Source: UBA3537 sp049889395 (lineage in GTDB: Bacteria > Bacteroidota > Bacteroidia > Flavobacteriales > Flavobacteriaceae). From it: a stretch of 45,348 nucleotides of DNA. The notes below the pieces were generated by a model that saw only the letters and a list, made by a program, of their open reading frames with translations, was not told where the DNA came from and ran no database searches. The stretch covers positions 1-45,348 of the forward strand of contig JBMHDM010000020.1 of NCBI GenBank assembly GCA_049889395.1, given 5' to 3'. This document shows positions 1 to 7,098 of this stretch, in pieces; positions within the stretch are counted from its first letter, which is position 1, and every line of letters starts with the position of its first letter. A program made the translations under genes and the position numbers.

Positions 1-1
1 A

Positions 2-148
2 TATGCCACACATCAGTTGGATCATGGTGTAAGCATTAGACATATTCAAAACATATTGGGCCATAAATCCATAAAAACAACCGAGCGCTATACGCATATT
101 ACTACTGTTTCAAACACGAGTATAATTAATCCGTTAGATTATTTATAG
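2..148 (+). CDS. Tyrosine recombinase/integrase, C-terminal end only
   Basis: The first 148 bases read in one frame to a TAG stop and give about 48 residues of a phage-integrase-family (lambda Int/XerC-like) recombinase. Visible parts are YATHQLDHG, which matches the usual ATHLLE-G helix after the catalytic HxxR, then ILGHKSIKTTERYTHI, which holds the conserved second histidine (GH) and the nucleophilic tyrosine (ERYTH). The protein ends 17 residues after that tyrosine (TTVSNTSIINPLDYL). The HxxR box and everything before it lie outside the window, so it cannot be said whether this is an element-borne integrase, an integron-type enzyme or a housekeeping Xer protein. It is not the same gene as the complete XerC/D at 19,563-20,462. 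Confidence 0.8.
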   Translation, partial: YATHQLDHGVSIRHIQNILGHKSIKTTERYTHITTVSNTSIINPLDYL

Positions 149-240
149 CAGCTATCAGTTTCCATATTTTTACAGCAATACTTTAAAAAATAATAGAAAC
201 CTAAATTATAATTTTTAAAAATTCACGATATTTGAGATTC

Positions 241-248
241 TATATTTG
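241..248 (+). promoter_or_regulatory. Bacteroidota -7 promoter box upstream of the ettA unit
   Basis: TATATTTG is an exact match to the TAnnTTTG element of the Bacteroidota primary sigma factor. It lies 12 bases before the ATG of the small membrane protein, implying a leader of only about 6 bases. No convincing TTG occurs 19-21 bases upstream, so the call rests on the -7 box and its position. Confidence 0.4.
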
Positions 249-260
249 ATCAAAATAATT

Positions 261-437
261 ATGAATAAAAATACTGTATTAGCCTGGGCCACTTTTATCA
301 TGATTGTCGTGGGTGTTGCGCTTATTGGTTTAGGTGCAATCCGTTACAAAGATGTAGCTGGATGGGGATTTGCCGCTGTTGGCGTTGGTTTTTTTGCCAT
401 CGCCTGGGTATTTAACGCCTTAAAAGGACGAGTCTAA
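261..437 (+). CDS. Small two-helix membrane protein, CAL67264-type
   Basis: This 58-residue protein has two hydrophobic stretches (about residues 5-24 and 32-51) joined by a short loop (GAIRYKDVAG) and a basic C-terminal tail (LKGRV), so it is a small integral membrane hairpin. The reading frame could be opened by a TTG at 246, but ATG at 261 gives the natural start MNKNTVLAW. It resembles the small CAL67264 family membrane proteins of Flavobacteriia, a recollection rather than a search result. Its TAA stop overlaps the ettA ATG (TAATG at 435-439), so the two are probably translationally coupled. The molecular function is unknown. Confidence 0.8.
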   Translation: MNKNTVLAWATFIMIVVGVALIGLGAIRYKDVAGWGFAAVGVGFFAIAWVFNALKGRV

Positions 438-2128
438 TGAGCGACAATAAGAAAATAATTTTCTCCATGTCAGGAGTGACCAAAACGTTTCAAAGTGCCA
501 ACACACCGGTCCTTAAAAATATATATCTCAGCTTTTTCTATGGGGCCAAAATCGGTATCTTAGGTCTCAACGGATCTGGGAAATCTACTCTTTTAAAAAT
601 CATCGCTGGCGTCGATAAAAATTATCAAGGTGATGTGGTTTTTTCCCAAGATTATTCAGTTGGATATCTTGAACAAGAACCTCAATTAGACGAGAACAAA
701 ACTGTATTGGAAGTCGTTAAAGAAGGAGTTGCTGGAATCGTAGCCATTTTGGATGAATACAACAAAATAAACGACATGTTTGGCTTGGAAGAAGTCTATT
801 CAGATGCCGATCGTATGGAGAAATTGATGAATCGTCAGGCCGAATTACAAGACCAAATAGACGCTTCAAACGCCTGGGAATTAGACACCAAACTAGAAAT
901 TGCAATGGACGCTCTAAGAACACCAGAGGCCGATCAAAAGATTAGTGTATTATCTGGCGGTGAACGTCGCCGCGTTGCGCTTTGCCGTTTGTTACTTCAA
1001 CAACCTGATGTCTTACTTCTCGACGAACCCACCAACCATTTGGATGCAGAATCTGTCCACTGGTTAGAGCAGCACTTGGCACAATATAAAGGAACTGTCA
1101 TTGCTGTTACCCACGATCGCTACTTTTTGGATAATGTAGCCGGGTGGATCTTGGAACTCGATAGAGGAGAAGGTATTCCTTGGAAAGGCAATTATTCCTC
1201 TTGGCTAGATCAAAAATCAAAACGTTTAGCTCAAGAAAGTAAATCTGCTTCTAAACGTCAAAAAACTCTAGAACGAGAACTAGAATGGGTTCGTCAAGGC
1301 GCAAAAGGACGACAGACAAAACAAAAAGCCCGTTTGAAGAACTACGACAAGTTACTCAACCAAGATCAAAAACAACTGGATGATAAGTTGGAAATTTATA
1401 TTCCAAATGGACCACGGCTAGGTACTAACGTTATTGAAGCAGAAAGTGTCAGTAAAGCCTTTGATGATAAATTGCTATATGACAACCTCAATTTTAAATT
1501 GCCACAAGCGGGAATAGTCGGCGTTATCGGTCCGAATGGTGCTGGTAAAACTACCATTTTCAAAATGATCATGGGAGAAGAAATTGCCGATAAAGGGAGT
1601 TTTTCTGTGGGTGAAACCGCCAAAATTGCTTACGTCGATCAAAGCCATTCTAATATTGATCCAGAAAAAACCATTTGGCAAAATTTTAGCGACGAGCAAG
1701 ACCTAATTATGATGGGTGGTAGACAGGTTAATTCTCGTGCTTATTTAAGTCGATTTAATTTTTCTGGTAGCGAACAAAATAAGAAGGTAAAACTACTGTC
1801 AGGGGGTGAACGAAACCGCCTACATTTGGCGATGACACTCAAGAAGGAGGGGAATGTATTATTGTTAGACGAGCCTACTAATGACTTGGATGTCAATACA
1901 TTACGAGCTTTGGAAGAGGGCCTGGAAAACTTTGCGGGATGTGCTGTAATCATTAGCCATGACCGTTGGTTTTTGGATAGAATTTGCACCCATATTTTGG
2001 CATTTGAAGGTAATTCTGAAGTGTATTTCTATGACGGTAGCTTTAGTGAATACGAGGCAAAAAAACGACAGCGATTGGGGGGTGATATTATGCCAAAGCG
2101 TATCAAATACAGAAAGCTAACACGCTAG
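437..2128 (+). CDS. ettA: Energy-dependent translational throttle protein EttA (ABC-F)
   Basis: A 563-residue soluble ABC-F ATPase with two nucleotide-binding domains and no membrane segment. Domain 1 has Walker A GLNGSGKST (43-51), signature LSGGE (172-176) and Walker B ending DEPTNHLD (from D196). Domain 2 has Walker A GPNGAGKTT (365-373), LSGGE (454-458) and DEPTNDLD (from D478). The blocks GWILELDRGEGIPW and GNYSSWL, and the C-terminal KRIKYRKL tail, are those of E. coli EttA and set it apart from other ABC-F members. EttA binds the ribosomal E site and gates the first elongation steps according to the ATP/ADP ratio. Length is close to the 555 residues of the E. coli protein. It is coupled to the small membrane gene upstream and ends 2 bases from the convergent DUF6048 gene. 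Confidence 0.95.
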   Translation: MSDNKKIIFSMSGVTKTFQSANTPVLKNIYLSFFYGAKIGILGLNGSGKSTLLKIIAGVDKNYQGDVVFSQDYSVGYLEQEPQLDENKTVLEVVKEGVAGIVAILDEYNKINDMFGLEEVYSDADRMEKLMNRQAELQDQIDASNAWELDTKLEIAMDALRTPEADQKISVLSGGERRRVALCRLLLQQPDVLLLDEPTNHLDAESVHWLEQHLAQYKGTVIAVTHDRYFLDNVAGWILELDRGEGIPWKGNYSSWLDQKSKRLAQESKSASKRQKTLERELEWVRQGAKGRQTKQKARLKNYDKLLNQDQKQLDDKLEIYIPNGPRLGTNVIEAESVSKAFDDKLLYDNLNFKLPQAGIVGVIGPNGAGKTTIFKMIMGEEIADKGSFSVGETAKIAYVDQSHSNIDPEKTIWQNFSDEQDLIMMGGRQVNSRAYLSRFNFSGSEQNKKVKLLSGGERNRLHLAMTLKKEGNVLLLDEPTNDLDVNTLRALEEGLENFAGCAVIISHDRWFLDRICTHILAFEGNSEVYFYDGSFSEYEAKKRQRLGGDIMPKRIKYRKLTR

Positions 2129-2130
2129 AA

Positions 2131-2898
2131 TTATTCTCCCAAAGTATCCTCTCGACTAACGGTCTTTGATTTTTTGTAAATGGGTAGGAGGTAGGACATG
2201 GAATAATTAATGCCCGTTCCAATCTTGCTGCTGTCATAGGTGCGTCCAAAACCAGGAATAAAGAGATTTTCAAAATTATCAGGTTCTTTTTCAGATAATC
2301 GGCCTTTGAGTTGAACATTGAATCCTAAAAACACATTGTTGAATATTTCAGCCTTTATTCCAAATACCAATTCAACCCATAGCGCATTCAACCCTGAAAA
2401 TTCCCTAGATGAATTGGATTGTATTTGACCCCAAGTTTGACTATTGGTGTCATATATGGTGTAATTATTTATCGTTTGAGTGAAACTGGAAAGCCCCAAT
2501 CGTAAACCACCAAAAATCAAGTTTTCCATTCCTAACCAATTATTATAAAGATTGTAATCAATACCGGCTTTAAAGTAACTTCCTTTTCCGCTTGAGTTTA
2601 AAAAATTGGTTTCTGATGACTTTTCTTCAAAGCCCAATTCTCCAGCCACGTAAAGTTTTTTGGTTAAACGATAATCGCCCACAATTTCAAAGCCTGAGTA
2701 ATCCTTATCGAAGGCTGTTTTGGCTAATTTGCTTACATCTATTCCAAAACGTAGTCCATATTTTTGCTGAAAGACCAAGCTATCGTTAGTTGTAACAGAT
2801 ATGTCATCTTGACCAAATAATGGTAGGCTGACAAATAACAACATGATTAGGCTAGTGGAATATCTTGATATGGGTCTCATTTTCATTGGTAACTTCAT
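2131..2898 (-). CDS. DUF6048-type outer-membrane protein (predicted beta-barrel)
   Basis: A 255-residue exported protein. The N terminus is a signal peptide (SLIMLLFVSLPLFGQ, cleavage after about residue 30). The mature part alternates polar and aromatic residues in short strands with repeated glycines (YDLYNNWLGMENLIFGG-like strand pairs), as in small Bacteroidota beta-barrels that report as outer membrane protein. It matches what I know of DUF6048, which sits with DUF6452 and rlmD in flavobacteria. Three in-frame ATGs (2898, 2886, 2880) could start it; all lie inside the end of the DUF6452 gene, so the two genes overlap and are probably coupled. The C-terminal residues (TLGE) do not show the usual final aromatic. 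Function unknown. Confidence 0.75.
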   Translation of the reverse strand: MKLPMKMRPISRYSTSLIMLLFVSLPLFGQDDISVTTNDSLVFQQKYGLRFGIDVSKLAKTAFDKDYSGFEIVGDYRLTKKLYVAGELGFEEKSSETNFLNSSGKGSYFKAGIDYNLYNNWLGMENLIFGGLRLGLSSFTQTINNYTIYDTNSQTWGQIQSNSSREFSGLNALWVELVFGIKAEIFNNVFLGFNVQLKGRLSEKEPDNFENLFIPGFGRTYDSSKIGTGINYSMSYLLPIYKKSKTVSREDTLGE

Positions 2899-3355
2899 TT
2901 AACAAAATTTCTGTACTGATGGTCCACAAATCGTTATCACTATCTATACTAACACCTTGTATGGTATAAGTATTTTTATACCCACAGGCTCTTGATACAT
3001 ATACCGTTTGTGTGGAATAGGCAATGGTGATTTCATCGGGATTGCCCAAAATTTCGTCATCCACGACATCATAATTTTTGTATAACCTAAAGCGAGTTTG
3101 ATTTAGTGATCCGTCAAGTGGAAGTTTAAGTTCTGGTCGAGATTGCACAGCTTCACCAGTAATAGCAACCTCGTTATTTTCTAGATCCAAACCAACGGCA
3201 TAAAGACCGCCTACAGTTTTGGTGTTTTCAATATCATTAATATCAAAAAATGAGATGACAAATCGAGGCGTTGTTTGTGTTGATTGGCTGCAAATATCGT
3301 CGGGTTCGCAACTGACTATAGCTAGTAAACAAACGGTCAACAGTATTTTTTTCAT
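2852..3355 (-). CDS. DUF6452-type lipoprotein
   Basis: This 167-residue protein begins with a lipoprotein signal (MKKILLTVCLLAIVSC, lipobox-like AIVSC at about 12-16) followed by acidic residues (EPDD), so it is predicted to be lipidated and held in the envelope. The mature part has four or more cysteines (for example ICSQ and RACGYK) and a beta-rich pattern. It agrees with DUF6452, the partner of DUF6048 in flavobacteria. ATG at 3355 is chosen rather than an upstream start at 3391, because it puts the signal peptide at the N terminus and keeps the gene clear of rlmD, whose stop is 7 bases upstream. Order rlmD-DUF6452-DUF6048 suggests one transcript. Function unknown. Confidence 0.75.
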   Translation of the reverse strand: MKKILLTVCLLAIVSCEPDDICSQSTQTTPRFVISFFDINDIENTKTVGGLYAVGLDLENNEVAITGEAVQSRPELKLPLDGSLNQTRFRLYKNYDVVDDEILGNPDEITIAYSTQTVYVSRACGYKNTYTIQGVSIDSDNDLWTISTEILLNEVTNENETHIKIFH

Positions 3356-3362
3356 GAAATAA

Positions 3363-4775
3363 TTAATTTCGTTTGTCCAAAAGTACAACATTTTCTACAT
3401 GATGTGTTTGCGGAAACATATCCACGGCCTGAGTTTTTGATATTTTATAGTTTTTATGGAGCATCGACAGGTCTCTGGCTTGAGTGGCGCTGTTACAGCT
3501 AACGTAAACAATTTTCTTTGGGCTAATGCTCAAAATTTGTTGAACTACTTTGGGGTGCATACCATTTCTTGGAGGATCTGTAATGATTACATCAGGACGG
3601 CCGTTTGTCGTTATGAATTCATCGTTAAATACAGATTTCATATCGCCCACAAAAAATTCAACATTATTAATATTGTTCAATAATGCATTCTCTTTGGCGG
3701 CCATGATGGCATCTGGTACAGCTTCTACACCGACCACTTTTTTGGCTGTCTTAGCAATAAACTGTGCTATAGTCCCTGTTCCTGTATACAAATCATACAC
3801 GAGCTCATTGCCTTTGAGGTCGGCAAAATCGCGAGTTATTTTATAGAGTTCGTAGGCTTGTTTGGAATTGGTTTGGTAAAAAGATTTGGCGTTTATTTTA
3901 AATTTCAAACCCTCCATGGTTTCAATAATATGATCTTTACCGTGGTAGAAAATCACTTCTTGGTCATATATAGTGTCATTGGCCTTGGCGTTAATGACGT
4001 ATTGTAACGAAGTGATTTCAGGAAATTTCGAAATCATGTGATCAAGAAGAGCAATTCGTTGATCAGTTTCATCTTTAAAAAATTGAACCACCACCATGAT
4101 ATCGCCATTAATCGAGGTTCGAATCATAAGGGTACGCAAGACCCCGGTTTGTTTTTTGGGATCAAAAAATGGAATATTTTTTTGCTCTGCAAATGATTTT
4201 ACGGCCTTTCGAATGGCATTGGATGGGTCTGCTTGAAGCCAACATTTTTTTATATCCAGTATTTTATCCCACATTCCAGGAATATGAAAACCAAGCGCAT
4301 TTCGACTTTCTATGGGATGGTTTGAATTGATCTCATCAGCAGTTAACCAACGGTTATTACTGAATGAAAATTCCATTTTATTGCGGTAGAAGTAAGGGGT
4401 GTCACATCCCATTATTGGGGTAACCTCCGTTAGTTCTAGCTTTCCAATTCTAACCAAATTATTAGTAACTTCTTGTTGTTTAAAATGCAATTGCTTATTA
4501 TATTTCATATGCTGCCATTTGCAACCACCACACTGTCCAAAGTGTTCACAAACAGGGTTTTCCCTAAATTCTGATAATTGGTGAAACTGAGTAGCTTTTC
4601 CTTCGTAATATCCTTTTCTTTTTTTAAACGTTTGAATGTCTACGATATCTCCAGGAACAGCATTATCTAGAAATATAATTTTTCCATCCGGGGCTTTGGC
4701 AACACTTTTCCCTTTTGCTCCAGCATCTATAACTTCAATATTAAAAAATGTTTGTTTTCTATTTCGTCTTGGCAT
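3363..4775 (-). CDS. rlmD: 23S rRNA (uracil-5-)-methyltransferase RlmD/RumA family
   Basis: This 470-residue enzyme of the RumA family uses SAM to methylate C5 of a uracil in 23S rRNA (U1939 in E. coli for RlmD). It has an N-terminal TRAM domain (about 10-65), then the iron-sulfur cysteines C76, C82 and C85 (CEHFGQCGGC) with a fourth likely in IKKCW. The SAM site is DLYTGTGTIAQF, followed by TDPPRNGMH and the catalytic cysteine in VSCNSATQARDL near the C terminus. All residues for activity are present. ATG at 4775 (MPRRNRKQ) is preferred; an extension to 4811 would add a hydrophobic segment foreign to the family. Substrate assignment (RlmD rather than an RlmCD-type dual enzyme) is by family habit only. 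A TATTTTTG box lies only 4 bases before the ATG. Confidence 0.9.
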   Translation of the reverse strand: MPRRNRKQTFFNIEVIDAGAKGKSVAKAPDGKIIFLDNAVPGDIVDIQTFKKRKGYYEGKATQFHQLSEFRENPVCEHFGQCGGCKWQHMKYNKQLHFKQQEVTNNLVRIGKLELTEVTPIMGCDTPYFYRNKMEFSFSNNRWLTADEINSNHPIESRNALGFHIPGMWDKILDIKKCWLQADPSNAIRKAVKSFAEQKNIPFFDPKKQTGVLRTLMIRTSINGDIMVVVQFFKDETDQRIALLDHMISKFPEITSLQYVINAKANDTIYDQEVIFYHGKDHIIETMEGLKFKINAKSFYQTNSKQAYELYKITRDFADLKGNELVYDLYTGTGTIAQFIAKTAKKVVGVEAVPDAIMAAKENALLNNINNVEFFVGDMKSVFNDEFITTNGRPDVIITDPPRNGMHPKVVQQILSISPKKIVYVSCNSATQARDLSMLHKNYKISKTQAVDMFPQTHHVENVVLLDKRN

Positions 4776-4779
4776 GCTG

Positions 4780-4812
4780 CAAAAATAGGGTAAAAATAAT
4801 GCTGCCCACAAA
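4780..4812 (-). promoter_or_regulatory. Promoter of the rlmD-DUF6452-DUF6048 unit
   Basis: On the minus strand TTTG (4812-4809) is followed after 21 bases by TATTTTTG (4787-4780), a full Bacteroidota -33/-7 pair. Start of transcription would fall about 7 bases after the final G, right at the rlmD ATG (4775-4773), so the mRNA would be leaderless or nearly so. The -33 box lies in the loop of the terminator hairpin of the gene upstream. Confidence 0.6.
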
Positions 4813-4822
4813 GAACAGCATT
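4791..4822 (-). terminator. Hairpin terminator downstream of the MscS-like gene
   Basis: AATGCTG (minus 4822-4816) and CAGCATT (4804-4798) form a perfect 7-bp stem with an 11-base loop, followed on the minus strand by ATTTTTA. It lies about 20 bases past the stop of the gene at 4844-5536. The stem has three GC pairs and the T tract is short, so strength is moderate. Confidence 0.55.
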
Positions 4823-4843
4823 AAAAATTGAAGGGTGTTAAAA

Positions 4844-5536
4844 CTATTTCCTGAGTTTAAAAAACCGTTCTAGTAGTTCTTTAGCGACATCCTTTCCACC
4901 CAAGCCAATGGCTATGGCCAGTCCCAATCCAAGAGCTGCAAAGAGGTATTGAGTAAGTTTAGAAATCAAATCATTTCCGATATTTAACTGTGATAATATC
5001 ATGGAAAACACAATAAATAAAATTCCAGATTTAGCCAGCGATCCGATAGTGGTGGCTTGTTCAATCTTCATATTACTTAATCTTATATTGATAAAATCCC
5101 TAACAAAATTGGCTAAATATAAACCAAAGACAAATAAAATAATGGAGATAAATATATCAGGGATTAAACCCACAACATTGTTAAACAATTCCTTGGCAAC
5201 TGTCAACCCCAAAATATCAAATACTGATAGTAAAACAACCAACAATAGAACATAATAAATGACATTGCCAATAATGGTCGAAAATTGATGTTTGACCCCG
5301 ATTTGTTCTAACATTTGATCTAGCTCAACCTTTTCAGCAACAGCGTCAATTTTGATGAATTTGACGAACTTGATAATCATTTTTCTAAATAGTCTTGCTA
5401 TAAACCGGCCGATAAACCAAAATAATAATGCACCCAATAATTTGGGGATAAACTGACCGATTTCATTCATAAAATAGCTAAAGCTATCCCAAGCTCTCGT
5501 TCCTAATTCTTTAGTAGAATCTACAATTTGTTTCAT
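4844..5536 (-). CDS. MscS-like/TM-helix mechanosensitive channel family membrane protein
   Basis: This 230-residue protein has about five hydrophobic segments (near residues 30-48, 88-112, 121-148, 165-185 and 195-218). The last segment, FAALGLGLAIAIGLGGKDVAKELLERFF, is glycine- and alanine-patterned like the pore-lining TM3 of MscS. It stops right after that helix, so the beta domain and the cytoplasmic cage of a classical MscS are absent. This layout fits the conserved TM-helix repeat family (PF05552), often annotated as mechanosensitive ion channel family protein. Gating by membrane tension is therefore an inference. It is transcribed alone, with a hairpin terminator behind it and about 220 bases of non-coding DNA before it. 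Confidence 0.75.
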   Translation of the reverse strand: MKQIVDSTKELGTRAWDSFSYFMNEIGQFIPKLLGALLFWFIGRFIARLFRKMIIKFVKFIKIDAVAEKVELDQMLEQIGVKHQFSTIIGNVIYYVLLLVVLLSVFDILGLTVAKELFNNVVGLIPDIFISIILFVFGLYLANFVRDFINIRLSNMKIEQATTIGSLAKSGILFIVFSMILSQLNIGNDLISKLTQYLFAALGLGLAIAIGLGGKDVAKELLERFFKLRK

Positions 5537-5756
5537 GATTTTTGTTATTTAATAATTTTCTTCTTTGGTTTAGACCATTATTTTACTCAAAAGTCACATT
5601 GTTGGCCTTGTTAGCTTAAGGATTAAATTCATTTATCAGAAATAATTTTGATTGTTTTTTTAATTGACAAAAACTATTTAACTTGCCACTGTAGGGTGAT
5701 TTCTCCCCTGTTAAAAGAAGGAATTTTGGAAGTCCAATTCAATAAAAAATTCTGAA

Positions 5757-7037
5757 ATGTCTGTAATGAACGAAATTTCCTCAACGGATGCCATGCATTT
5801 AGAACATGAATTCGGTGCCCACAATTATCACCCGCTTCCTGTTGTTTTACAACGTGGCGATGGGGTGTTTGTATGGGATATTGAGGGTCGAAAATATTAT
5901 GATTTTTTATCGGCTTATTCATCTGTTAATCAGGGGCACTGCCATCCAAAGATTGTCAATGCCATGGTAGAGCAGGCACAAACGCTAACCCTTACATCTA
6001 GAGCATTTTACAACAATAAACTTGGGCCTTACGAACAATTTATAACATCCTATTTTGGTTTCGATAAAGTTCTCCCGATGAACACTGGGGCAGAAGCTGT
6101 AGAAACTGCCATAAAAGTGTGTCGTCGTTGGGCTTATCAGATCAAAGGTATTCCAGAAAATAAGGCCAAAATTATTGTTTGTAATAATAATTTTCATGGC
6201 CGAACAACTACTATTATTTCATTTTCTAATGATCCTGTCGCTCGCCAACATTTTGGGCCATTCACAGATGGCTTTGTCAAAATTCCTTACGATAATATTG
6301 ATGCCTTAAAGCAAATTTTAGAATCCGAAGAAGACATTGCAGGGTTTTTAGTCGAACCCATTCAAGGCGAAGCTGGAGTTTATGTGCCATCTGAAGGCTA
6401 CTTAAAAGTCGCAAAAGAATTGTGCGAAACACATAATATATTATTCATTGCAGATGAAGTACAAACTGGAATTGGACGTACTGGTCGTCTTTTGGCCAGT
6501 TGTGGAGAGTGCAGTTGTGCCAAAAAAGATTGCTCTGAAACACCAGATGTCAAACCAGATATTTTGATTTTAGGTAAAGCGCTAAGCGGCGGGGTTTATC
6601 CCGTCTCTGCAGTACTGGCCAATAACAATATTATGGATGTTATTACTCCAGGATCTCATGGCAGTACTTTTGGTGGAAACCCAATAGCCGCCGCAGTCGC
6701 CATTGCTGCTCTAAAGGTTATTCATGAGGAACAACTTACAGAAAATGCAGAACAATTGGGACAGCTTTTTAGAACCAGTTTAAATGCCTATATTAAAAGT
6801 AGTAAAATCGTCAAACTGGTACGAGGTAAAGGACTTCTCAACGCCATAGTTATTAATGATACAGAAGATAGTGACACAGCATGGAATATATGTTTAAGGT
6901 TACGCGATAATGGTCTCTTGGCCAAGCCTACCCATGGGAACATTATTCGTTTTGCACCCCCTTTAGTCATGTCCAAAGATCAACTTTTAGAATGTATATC
7001 GGTAATTACTAGCACTTTGAAAGATTTTGAATCCTAA
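5757..7037 (+). CDS. rocD: Ornithine--oxo-acid aminotransferase
   Basis: This 426-residue class-III PLP aminotransferase converts ornithine and 2-oxoglutarate to glutamate semialdehyde and glutamate in arginine/proline metabolism. The N-terminal block LEHEFGAHNYHPLPVVL and the motif NTGAEAVETAIK are characteristic of RocD/OAT. The PLP-binding aspartate is in ADEVQTGIGRTGR, and the Schiff-base lysine is K274 (ILGKALSGG). HGSTFGGNP is intact. The odd part is an insertion of about a dozen residues with four cysteines, C249, C252, C254 and C259 (C-x2-C-x-C-x4-C), just before the PLP lysine, where the usual family has only a short loop (human OAT: AVDYENVRPD). ATG at 5757 or 5766 could start it. 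It stands alone; the 220 bases upstream hold no confident promoter. Confidence 0.93.
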   Translation: MSVMNEISSTDAMHLEHEFGAHNYHPLPVVLQRGDGVFVWDIEGRKYYDFLSAYSSVNQGHCHPKIVNAMVEQAQTLTLTSRAFYNNKLGPYEQFITSYFGFDKVLPMNTGAEAVETAIKVCRRWAYQIKGIPENKAKIIVCNNNFHGRTTTIISFSNDPVARQHFGPFTDGFVKIPYDNIDALKQILESEEDIAGFLVEPIQGEAGVYVPSEGYLKVAKELCETHNILFIADEVQTGIGRTGRLLASCGECSCAKKDCSETPDVKPDILILGKALSGGVYPVSAVLANNNIMDVITPGSHGSTFGGNPIAAAVAIAALKVIHEEQLTENAEQLGQLFRTSLNAYIKSSKIVKLVRGKGLLNAIVINDTEDSDTAWNICLRLRDNGLLAKPTHGNIIRFAPPLVMSKDQLLECISVITSTLKDFES

Positions 7038-7098
7038 ATTTTTTTAAACTTCTTTACATAATTTTTTAACTTTATCTTCAATCCCTAAACTTAAAATA

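Noticed and set aside
2..148. Mobile element or integron at the left edge
   Set aside because: Only the tail of a tyrosine recombinase is visible. No attachment site, direct repeat or cargo can be recognised in what follows, which is core genome.
5537..5756. Arginine-responsive site or riboswitch before rocD
   Set aside because: The 220 bases contain no stable hairpin or recognised box; TAACTTG near 5,680 is a poor -7 match.
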